Assembly: GCA_964482515.1 (NCBI GenBank)
Contig: CAYZXT010000015.1
Coordinates: 1 to 55,541 of the forward strand
Origin: CAYZXT01 sp964482515
GTDB taxonomy: Bacteria; Elusimicrobiota; Elusimicrobia; FEN-1173
Direction: 5' to 3'
DNA length: 55,541 nucleotides
This document shows, one piece after another, positions 48,891 to 55,541 of the stretch. The position numbers and the translations under genes are program-made. The notes under the pieces were generated by a model. The model was not told where the DNA came from. It did not search any database and saw only the letters and a program-made list of their open reading frames with translations. Numbering within the stretch: position 1 is the stretch's first letter; every line of letters begins with the position of its first letter.

Positions 48891-50825
48891 TCAAGCCGTT
48901 CTTTTGTCGAAGTTTCGCAAAAATTGGTCCGCCACGATCTGGGTCGAGAGAACGCCGACCAGCGCCATATTGTCCTTCACGCCGACGGCCCGACCTTCCT
49001 TGAACTTGTCAACGAGTTTCATCACGGCCGCGGGGTTGAATATCCCGTCGTTTTTCAGCCTCGACTCCGACAATAGCTCGGCCGCGTAGTCCGGCGCGCC
49101 GGGACCCACGAAACATTTGCCGTCCGGGGCGCGGTAAGGCTGCTTCGGGCGCTTCTGCACGGATTCGGGGATCAGGCCCGACATGCTCTTTTTCAAAAGA
49201 TATTTTTCGTTCAGTCCCTTCATCTTCAGCGCGGACGGAAGCTTCGCGCCGAACTCCATCACGCGGTAGTCCAGGAAGGGGTATCGTCCCTCCACGCCGT
49301 GGGCCATGGCCATCCGGTCGCCCTGGGCCGACAGGATGTATCCCGGCAACAGGTACTTGGCTTCCAAATACTGGCTCCGGGAGAAACCGTCCCACCCTTC
49401 GAAACTCCGCGGTAATTCGCCGCGAAGCGCGCTTTTTGCGTCAAAGGACGCCACGCGGTCCCGCCATTCGGATGAAAAGAACGTTTTAAGCATAACAGTC
49501 ATATCCCATCGCGGCAAGTGGGAAAATAAAGGATCCGGGAGGTCCTCCGGACGCACCCGGAAGAAGGCTTTGAGATATTCCTCCGGCTGATTTTGAAGGT
49601 TGGCCATGTAGGGATAGAGCCGTTTCAGCAACAGCGGCCGCCAGCGGGACCGGGGCCGCCTTCCCCAGAATCGGCGGATCTTGGCTTCCTTGAAGATATC
49701 GTATCCCCCCAGCATTTCGTCCGCGCCTTCGCCGGTCATCACCACTTTAAAGGCGCTTTCGCGGACGAGGCGCGCCAAAATGTACATCGGCGCCGGCGCC
49801 GTCCGCAGCACGGGCCTTTCCGCGTGCCACAATACGTCGGGGAACACGCCGGCGATGTCGGCAGCGGAGCAACGGACTTCCCTGTGATCCGTTCTCAGGA
49901 ACTGGCTGGCTTCGCGCTGGAAAGAGCTTTCGTCAAATTCCCGGTCCTCGAAGGCGACGGAAAAGGTTTTGAGCGGCGCGTCCGTGTAATGGCGGATGAG
50001 CGCCGTCGTCACGGTCGAATCGAGCCCGCCGCTGAGATAGGCCCCCACGGGAACGTCCGCCCGCAGGCGCAGGCGCGTGGCGTCGATCAGGAGCGCCTTC
50101 AGTTCCTCCGCCAGGGCGCCCTCGTCCGCCTTCAGCGAAGCGCCTTCCTCCGCATACGCCAGGTCCCAATAGGGATAAACGGAAACCTTCCCGTCCTCCA
50201 CCGTCATGGAATGGCCGGGCGGAAGCTCGCAGACGCCTTCGAAAAACGAGGAGGGAGGCACGGGGGCCCAGAAGGTGAAGATTTGGTCCAGGGCCCGGGG
50301 ATCGATCTTCCGCGGAACGTCGGGGTGGGCGAAGAGGGTTTTGATTTCGGACCCGAATATGAACGAATCCTTGGCCTGCGTGTAGAAAAGCGGGCGGACG
50401 CCGATGCGGTCCCGCGACAGGAAAAGCCTCCGGAGCCTTCCGTCCCATATCGCGAAGGCCCATTGGCCGTTGAAGTCTTTGACGCAGTCCTCGCCTTTTT
50501 CGATGTAGGCGCGCAGGATGACTTCCGTGTCCGAACGCGTGGCGAAGCGATGGCCTTTCTTTTCCAACTCCGCCCTGATCTCAAGATAGTTGAAGATTTC
50601 GCCGTTGAAGGTGATCCAGTATTGGCCGTTGTCGGCGGACATGGGCTGCTGGCCGCTGGAAAGGTCGATGATGCTGAGGCGGGCGTGGCCGAAACCGAGA
50701 GGGCCGTCCACGTGGATGCCGCTTTCGTCCGGCCCCCTGTGCCGGAGGACCCGGACCATGCGCTGCAGGACTTCCTTGGAAACGGGACGCCCGGCGGCGT
50801 TCAGGATTCCGGTGATGGCGCACAT
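48891..50825 (-). CDS. asnB: Asparagine synthase-like amidotransferase 2
   Basis: The 644-residue protein has an N-terminal glutaminase domain beginning MCAITGILNAAG (Cys2 nucleophile) and an ATP-pyrophosphatase domain with LSGGLDSTVT. TGEGADEMLGGY follows. It is one nucleotide from the TPR gene stop. In exosortase A associated loci a similar amidotransferase occurs with a ligase and carrier protein, which is the arrangement here, and its substrate is thought to be a carboxylate on a cell-surface component. Ordinary asparagine synthesis is the alternative. It is not a close copy of the left-hand AsnB. Confidence 0.88.
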   Translation of the reverse strand: MCAITGILNAAGRPVSKEVLQRMVRVLRHRGPDESGIHVDGPLGFGHARLSIIDLSSGQQPMSADNGQYWITFNGEIFNYLEIRAELEKKGHRFATRSDTEVILRAYIEKGEDCVKDFNGQWAFAIWDGRLRRLFLSRDRIGVRPLFYTQAKDSFIFGSEIKTLFAHPDVPRKIDPRALDQIFTFWAPVPPSSFFEGVCELPPGHSMTVEDGKVSVYPYWDLAYAEEGASLKADEGALAEELKALLIDATRLRLRADVPVGAYLSGGLDSTVTTALIRHYTDAPLKTFSVAFEDREFDESSFQREASQFLRTDHREVRCSAADIAGVFPDVLWHAERPVLRTAPAPMYILARLVRESAFKVVMTGEGADEMLGGYDIFKEAKIRRFWGRRPRSRWRPLLLKRLYPYMANLQNQPEEYLKAFFRVRPEDLPDPLFSHLPRWDMTVMLKTFFSSEWRDRVASFDAKSALRGELPRSFEGWDGFSRSQYLEAKYLLPGYILSAQGDRMAMAHGVEGRYPFLDYRVMEFGAKLPSALKMKGLNEKYLLKKSMSGLIPESVQKRPKQPYRAPDGKCFVGPGAPDYAAELLSESRLKNDGIFNPAAVMKLVDKFKEGRAVGVKDNMALVGVLSTQIVADQFLRNFDKRTA

Positions 50826-50826
50826 C

Positions 50827-51585
50827 TTAATGGGCCATCTTGACGCCGTGCTTCACCCGCAACTCTTCAAGCTTATCCCGCGCAGTGGAAACGTAATCCG
50901 GGTCGCGGCTGGTTTCTATCATCAGGATATAGATTTCAGCGGCCCGCCGGTAATTCCCCTCGCGCTTATAGATGTTGGCCAGGATGTTCTGCACCATGCT
51001 CGGGCATTCCGGGTCCTTGATGGCCTCTTCCAACAGGGCGATCACTTTATCGACGTTGGCGGCCTTGCGGAAACCGATGGCGCCCGCGTAGAGCCGGTAT
51101 TGCCAGAAGTTGGGATCCCAGCGCGCGCCATCCCGCAAAAGGGACAGCGCCTCGTCGTCCCGGTTCAGGTTGAAAGCCAGGGCGCCCGCGGTGAAGACGA
51201 AGTTGTAATGGAAGTAGGGATCAAGCGAAGCAGCCCGCAGCGCGTAGGTGAGGAGTTCCGGATAATTGTGCAGACGTAGGTGAGGGTGGAGATCGGCTTG
51301 GCCCTCGCTGCCGATGTGGAAATGCCCCTCCTCCACCATCTCCCGGTGCTCTTCCTCGGTCATCTCGCTCGCGTAATATTGCAGGAGTTGAATGAAAGCC
51401 AAGTCCGAGCCCAGGCGCCGCAAACCCGACAACACGACCGAGACGTCCGTCAGGGCGTATTTATCCAACACGGGACGGCCAAAGGCCGGATAGGCGGGGC
51501 GGAAGAAATGGGCGGACAGACCCTGGGCCGCGACGAGGAGGACGAGGGCCAGCGCCGCGCAGAACAGCGGCCGCGCGGACCGCAC
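50827..51585 (-). CDS. TPR-repeat exported protein of unknown function
   Basis: The 252-residue protein has a signal or anchor (ALALVLLVAAQGLSAHF, residues 11-27) followed by LSGLRRLGSDLAFIQLLQYYA and about four TPR-like helical pairs (RDDEALSLLRDGARWDPNF; NILANIYKREGNYRRAAEIY). It starts at GTG 51585 immediately after the permease TAA, with AAGGAG at a seven-base spacing. Its place between an ABC transporter and the amidotransferase genes suggests a periplasmic or inner-membrane partner of the transporter. I do not know its function. Confidence 0.75.
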   Translation of the reverse strand: MRSARPLFCAALALVLLVAAQGLSAHFFRPAYPAFGRPVLDKYALTDVSVVLSGLRRLGSDLAFIQLLQYYASEMTEEEHREMVEEGHFHIGSEGQADLHPHLRLHNYPELLTYALRAASLDPYFHYNFVFTAGALAFNLNRDDEALSLLRDGARWDPNFWQYRLYAGAIGFRKAANVDKVIALLEEAIKDPECPSMVQNILANIYKREGNYRRAAEIYILMIETSRDPDYVSTARDKLEELRVKHGVKMAH

Positions 51586-52350
51586 TTAAAACTCCTTCTT
51601 GAGAAAAATCGAAAGGGCCAACGACAGGCAGGCCGCGGTATAGAGGGCGGCGTAGGCCAGCCCCCAGAGTTCGTTCCCCAACGAAACGCCCGGCACGTGA
51701 AAAAAATCCTGGTAGTTGAGGAACTGGAAATTCGGCATGAGGAACATGACGCCGCGCACCGCGCCGACGGTAATGACGCTTTCGGATTTCCTGATCAGGA
51801 AGGAAAGCTCCGGCCCGAAATGGCCCAATAGCCAGAAGAAGAATGTGAAGACGATGGACGACACGGCGGAGCTGGAGAACAGCGAAAAGAAAACCGCCAA
51901 AGCCGCCACCATCATGACCTTGAAATAGATGAACGGCAGGCAGGCGAAATAATGGAAATCCACGGCCCATCTCTGGGTCAGCAGGAGGGCCAAATGCAGG
52001 ACGTTCATGATCAACAGGCTCGCCACAACGGCGGCCATCAGCCCCAGGAAGCGCCCCAGGATGTAATAGGACCGCGGCAGAGGCCGCGTCAGGATGAGGT
52101 AGAGCGTGCGGGATTCCATCTCCTCCAGGATCAGCGTCACCGCGCCGAAGACCGCGGCCACCAGGCCGAAGACCTCAATGACGGCCAGCCCGAAATCCAG
52201 GATCACCCGCACTTCCTGGTCCGGCGCCAGGGCGCTGAAGAGCATGGACACGCCGAGCAGGAGCAGCGCGAAGAATCCGACGACCAAATAAAGCCGGTTG
52301 CGAAGCTGCTGGAGGAAGGTATAGCGCGCGATGGAAACGATTGCTTTCAT
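51586..52350 (-). CDS. ABC-2-type transporter permease
   Basis: The 254-residue protein has six hydrophobic spans, starting YTFLQQLRNRLYLVVGFFAL, and the conserved loop TLILEEMESRTLYLILTRPLPR of ABC-2 permeases. It forms the membrane channel for the ATPase encoded upstream (ATGA overlap). The substrate could be a lipid, peptide or a small metabolite made by the operon. No substrate-binding protein is encoded. Confidence 0.88.
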   Translation of the reverse strand: MKAIVSIARYTFLQQLRNRLYLVVGFFALLLLGVSMLFSALAPDQEVRVILDFGLAVIEVFGLVAAVFGAVTLILEEMESRTLYLILTRPLPRSYYILGRFLGLMAAVVASLLIMNVLHLALLLTQRWAVDFHYFACLPFIYFKVMMVAALAVFFSLFSSSAVSSIVFTFFFWLLGHFGPELSFLIRKSESVITVGAVRGVMFLMPNFQFLNYQDFFHVPGVSLGNELWGLAYAALYTAACLSLALSIFLKKEF

Positions 52351-53114
52351 CGGACCTCCGGCGCGCCCTGGGACGTGACAGTCTGGACGAAAATCTCCTC
52401 GAGGGATCCTTCTCGCCCCGCCCATTCGCGCTGTTCCGCCAACCGCGCAAGTTTGCCCTTCACTAAGATACCGACGCGGTGGCAGACCTTTTCCACCTCC
52501 GAGATGCTGTGGGAGGAAAAGAAAATCGTCTTCCCGGCTCGGTTCAAGGATTGGATCAGATCGCGCATTTCCTTCAACCCCAGAGGATCGAGGCCCGTCA
52601 CGGGCTCATCGAAAACCATGATCTGCGGATCGTGCAGCATCGCCTGGGCCAGACCCACGCGCTGCAGCATCCCCTTGGAATATTCCCGCATCGGCCGGCC
52701 GGCGTGCTCCGCCATCCGGACCGACTTCAGCACGCCGTCGATCCGCTGCGGCAGGGTTTTGGGGTCCACGCCGGAAAGCTGCCCGTAGAACTTCAGCACT
52801 TCCCGGGCGGTGAGGTATTTGTAGAAATAGGGGACCTCGGGGAGATAACCGACGAGGCGTTTGGCCTCCAGGTCCTGGGCGGCGTGGCCGAAGATACGGA
52901 CGGAACCCGACGTCGGGAAGAGAAGTCCGAGGATCAGTTTGATGGTGGTCGTTTTTCCGGAACCGTTCAGGCCCAGGAGGCCGAAGACTTCGCCGGGGCG
53001 GATGTCGAGGGAGATGCCTTCCACGCCGAGGAACGTTTTCGTCCGCCCGAGGTGGGACTTGCGGTAGATTTTGGTGAGGGATTCGAGGGAGAGTGCCGCG
53101 GCGGGCTCAGTCAT
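52347..53114 (-). CDS. ABC transporter ATP-binding protein
   Basis: The 255-residue ATPase has Walker A GLNGSGKTT, a signature helix YSKGMLQRVGLAQAM, Walker B IMVFDEPVTGLDP, and the switch His in FFSSHSISEVEKV. The ABC-2/NatA-type layout fits export with the permease downstream. ATG 53114 follows GAGG at a six-base spacing. The TTG two codons earlier is less likely. It starts 24 bases after serA. Confidence 0.9.
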   Translation of the reverse strand: MTEPAAALSLESLTKIYRKSHLGRTKTFLGVEGISLDIRPGEVFGLLGLNGSGKTTTIKLILGLLFPTSGSVRIFGHAAQDLEAKRLVGYLPEVPYFYKYLTAREVLKFYGQLSGVDPKTLPQRIDGVLKSVRMAEHAGRPMREYSKGMLQRVGLAQAMLHDPQIMVFDEPVTGLDPLGLKEMRDLIQSLNRAGKTIFFSSHSISEVEKVCHRVGILVKGKLARLAEQREWAGREGSLEEIFVQTVTSQGAPEVR

Positions 53115-53138
53115 ACGCAACCTCGGAGAAACGGTCCA

Positions 53139-54314
53139 CTATTTCTTGGGGATCGCCCGAACCATGATCACGCCTTCGATGGCGCGCAGCGCCGTCAAAG
53201 CGCCCTCGGAGACGCCGCTATCGATGTCGATAATGTTATAGGCGTAATCGCCTTTGCCTTTGTTGAGCATGTCGGCGATGTTCACTTTTTCCCGCGCCAA
53301 CAGCGTGGTGATCTGCCCCACCATGGCGGGGACGTTGCGGTTGGCGATGAGGATCCGCGTACGCCCCGACGGGACCATTTCACAGTCGGGGAAGTTCACG
53401 GAATTCTTGATGTTGCCGTTCTCCAAAAATTCCATCAGCTGGCGGACGGCCATCACGGCGCAGTTCTCTTCGGACTCGGGCGTCGAGGCGCCGAGGTGCG
53501 GCATGGCGATGACTTCGTCCAAGTCCAGCAAGTCCGGCTCCGGAAAATCCGTCACGTAGGCAGACACGATGCCGGCCTTGACCGCGTCCTTGAGCGCCGC
53601 GTTGTCCACCAGGGGCCCGCGCGCGAAATTGATCAGCCGCAAGCCCTTTTTCATGAGCGGGAATTTGTCTTTGCCGATCAGTCCCTTGGTCTTGTCGGAG
53701 AGCGGAACGTGGATGGTGATGTAGTCCGATTCTGCCAGGAGAGATTCGAGGCTTTTCGCGCGCTTCACCTCGCGCGACATGCCCCAGGCCGCTTCCACGG
53801 AAATATAGGGGTCGAAACCGCTCACCTGCATTCCCAGGGCGAGGGCGTCGTTGGCCACCATGACGCCGATGGCGCCCAGCCCGACCACGCCGAGCTTTTT
53901 CCCCCGGATCTCGGGACCGACGAACTTGGCCTTCTCTTTCTCGATGACCTTGTTCAGTTCCGCCGTGCGCGGCGCGGAGGTCCGGGCGAAGGTGATGCCC
54001 TGGACGACCCGGCGGGAACTCAGTAGCAAGCCGCAGATCACCAGTTCCTTGACGGCGTTGGCGTTGGCGCCCGGGGTGTTGAACACCACGATGCCTTTCG
54101 GGGAAAGCTTTTCGATGGGGATGTTGTTGACGCCGGCGCCGGCGCGGGCGACGGCTTTCACCGAAGGGGCGAACTCCAAGTCGTGCATGGCCTGGCTGCG
54201 GACAAGGATGGCGTCCGGATTGGCGATCTCGGCGGAAACCTGGTAGCTGTCCGACGGGAATAGGCTCAAACCTTCCGGTGATATCTTGTTGAGGGTCTGG
54301 ATTTTATACGTCAT
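53139..54314 (-). CDS. serA: D-3-phosphoglycerate dehydrogenase (short form)
   Basis: The 391-residue protein has the NAD-binding motif GVVGLGAIG in the middle. Catalytic Arg (NFARGPLVD), Glu (FPEPD) and His (PHLGASTPESEE) are all present. A C-terminal ACT domain ends RAIEGVIMVRAIPKK, and the intervening ASB domain of long forms is missing. It makes 3-phosphohydroxypyruvate for serine synthesis and the ACT domain allows feedback by serine. It sits 66 bases after lon. No clear promoter is visible in that gap, which otherwise holds only GAGAGGA upstream of the ATG. Confidence 0.92.
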   Translation of the reverse strand: MTYKIQTLNKISPEGLSLFPSDSYQVSAEIANPDAILVRSQAMHDLEFAPSVKAVARAGAGVNNIPIEKLSPKGIVVFNTPGANANAVKELVICGLLLSSRRVVQGITFARTSAPRTAELNKVIEKEKAKFVGPEIRGKKLGVVGLGAIGVMVANDALALGMQVSGFDPYISVEAAWGMSREVKRAKSLESLLAESDYITIHVPLSDKTKGLIGKDKFPLMKKGLRLINFARGPLVDNAALKDAVKAGIVSAYVTDFPEPDLLDLDEVIAMPHLGASTPESEENCAVMAVRQLMEFLENGNIKNSVNFPDCEMVPSGRTRILIANRNVPAMVGQITTLLAREKVNIADMLNKGKGDYAYNIIDIDSGVSEGALTALRAIEGVIMVRAIPKK

Positions 54315-54380
54315 GGTGTATAAGAGTCCTCTCGATGAATTTACTGTCCGCCGCCGTCCCGGCGAAAACGGTTCCCCGGA

Positions 54381-55541
54381 CTATTTCCCCGCGGCGGGGT
54401 TTCGCCGGGCTTCCAGGGCATGCCGCAGCACGTCGTCCATGTTGCTGACCGGGACCAGCTTCAATCCCTTCTGAACGTCCTGCGGGATTTCCTCCAGGTC
54501 CTTCTCGTTGCCCCTGGGGAACAAAATGGTTTCAACGCCTTCCCGGTACGCGGCCAAGACTTTTTCTTTCAGGCCGCCGATGGGAAGCACGCGCCCGCGC
54601 AAAGTGATCTCGCCCGTCATGGCCACGTTGCTGCGGACCGCGCGGCCCGTGAGGGCGCTGGCGACGGCCGTGGCCAGGGCGATGCCCGCCGACGGGCCGT
54701 CCTTCGGAATGGCGCCTTCGGGCACATGGATGTGCAGGTCGTGGTTCTTGAGGTTCCCGTCCTTGCCCATCTTCATGTCCAGGGAAAGGGAGCGGACGTA
54801 GGACAGCGCGGCCTTGGCGGATTCCTGCATAACGTCGCCGAGCTTTCCGGTGAGGATGAGGTTGCCGCGGCCCGGCATCACCGTCACTTCGACGGACAGG
54901 GTTTCCCCGCCGTTTTCGGTCCAGGCCAAACCCGTCGCCACGCCGACGGCGTTGGGAGAACGCTTCTCGCGGACGTACTTCGGAACACCCAAAAACTTTT
55001 TCAAATCCTTGGAATCGATCCTGATGATCGAACTCTTTTCCTCCACCAGCTTCCGCGCCGCCTTGCGGCAGAGCGTGGCGACTTCGCGCTCCAGGGAACG
55101 GACGCCCGCTTCCTGCGTATAGTCCTTGATCAGGACCTTGAAAGCCTCCGCGCTGACCGCCAGTTTTTTGGGCATAATGCCGTGTTCCTTCATCTGCTTC
55201 GGAAGGAGGAACTTCTGCGCGATCAGGAGCTTCTCCTCCATGGTATAGCCGGGGAAGCGGATGATCTCCAAACGGTCCTGCAGGCTTTGGGGGATCGTAT
55301 AGAGGGTATTCGCCGTCGTGATGAACATCACGTGGGAAAGGTCGAAGCCGACGTCCAAGTAATGGTCCACGAAATTATGGTTCTGCTCGGGATCCAGGAC
55401 TTCCAGGAGCGCGGCCGCGGGGTCGCCCCGCCAGTCGCTGCCCATCTTGTCGATCTCGTCCAACAGGAAAACCGGGTTGCGGGACTTGGCCTTTCGCATG
55501 GATTGGATGATGCGGCCCGGCAGCGAGCCGATGTAGGTGCG
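54381..55541 (-). CDS. lon: Lon protease, C-terminal part
   Basis: The gene runs off the right edge, and 386 residues are visible. The first visible residues are RTYIGSLPGRIIQSM, followed by the Walker B segment VFLLDEIDK. The AAA+ small domain comes next, then the protease domain with the catalytic Ser in PKDGPSAGIALATA and Lys in GGLKEKVLAA. This is the ATP-dependent serine/lysine protease of the cytosol. It looks intact at the visible end, stop included, and is probably the housekeeping gene flanking the locus. Confidence 0.95.
   Translation of the reverse strand, partial: RTYIGSLPGRIIQSMRKAKSRNPVFLLDEIDKMGSDWRGDPAAALLEVLDPEQNHNFVDHYLDVGFDLSHVMFITTANTLYTIPQSLQDRLEIIRFPGYTMEEKLLIAQKFLLPKQMKEHGIMPKKLAVSAEAFKVLIKDYTQEAGVRSLEREVATLCRKAARKLVEEKSSIIRIDSKDLKKFLGVPKYVREKRSPNAVGVATGLAWTENGGETLSVEVTVMPGRGNLILTGKLGDVMQESAKAALSYVRSLSLDMKMGKDGNLKNHDLHIHVPEGAIPKDGPSAGIALATAVASALTGRAVRSNVAMTGEITLRGRVLPIGGLKEKVLAAYREGVETILFPRGNEKDLEEIPQDVQKGLKLVPVSNMDDVLRHALEARRNPAAGK

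Noticed and set aside
1..55541. CRISPR array, insertion sequence, integrase or phage genes
   Set aside because: No regularly spaced repeats, no transposase or recombinase motifs and no terminal inverted repeats were seen in reading both strands.

Overview
The window is a GC-rich stretch of bacterial chromosome in which every gene I can support lies on the minus strand. Transcription therefore runs from high to low coordinates. A Wzx-type flippase, nucleotide-sugar enzymes, a complete pseudaminic-acid (nonulosonic acid) set and many lipid-linked-glycan-style glycosyltransferases make this a surface polysaccharide locus of a probably Gram-negative organism. No gene pins down the phylum. The GC content, gene mix and densely overlapping genes would fit a poorly cultivated lineage, but that is a guess. 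No transposase, integrase, phage gene or CRISPR array was seen, and there is no gene-free stretch longer than about 225 bases.

Region 1 (55541 to about 42000): the 3' part of lon, then serA, then a tightly packed operon. Its order is ABC-2 ATPase, permease, TPR protein, glutamine-dependent asparagine-synthase-like amidotransferase, acyl carrier protein, AMP-forming ligase, NadE-like synthetase, SGNH hydrolase, serine-acetyltransferase-like protein, B12-type radical SAM protein and a uracil-DNA-glycosylase-like protein. A clear intrinsic terminator closes it at 41973-42014. The amidotransferase/carrier/ligase core recalls genes that accompany exosortase A systems, but no exosortase is present. 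The product is unknown.

Region 2 (about 41850 to 39700): a small exported protein, an MscS-type channel preceded by a 28-codon upstream reading frame that carries the only good ribosome binding site, and a tRNA-Lys(UUU).

Region 3 (39555 to 28857): a GDPD-like protein, two large multi-membrane-span GT-C-like proteins, and between them two zinc dehydrogenases, a ribulose-phosphate-3-epimerase homologue, a xylose-isomerase-like TIM barrel, two nucleotidyltransferases and a GT2 enzyme. This looks like a pathway making an unusual activated sugar or polyol.

Region 4 (28804 to 17595): a GbsR/MarR-type regulator with its own promoter and two tandem operator-like sites. It is followed by PseB, PseC, a Gfo/Idh/MocA oxidoreductase, a methyltransferase, a PseF fused to a class III aminotransferase, PseG, a sugar N-formyltransferase (in the place where PseH would be expected), PseI and a possible nonulosonic acid transferase. 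The set suggests CMP-activated N-formylated pseudaminic acid.

Region 5 (17588 to 1): another GT-C protein, a 53-residue membrane peptide, the Wzx flippase, GT4, a TylF-type methyltransferase, and an orphan pyruvate-dehydrogenase-like E1 alpha/beta pair. Next come a ColD-type 3-dehydratase with His in place of the PLP lysine, a GDP-fucose/colitose-synthase-like epimerase-reductase, a second SDR and a GHMP sugar kinase, then GT2, another GT-C, a heparinase II/III-like protein, a second amidotransferase and the start of another GT4. The E1 pair beside a 3-deoxysugar dehydratase suggests a two-carbon-branched 3,6-dideoxysugar. I regard this, the formylated pseudaminic acid set and the amidotransferase/carrier/ligase operon as the most interesting parts.

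Many neighbouring genes overlap as ATGA, GTGA, TGATG or TAATG, so translational coupling is probably general here. Four of the coupled genes start with GTG.
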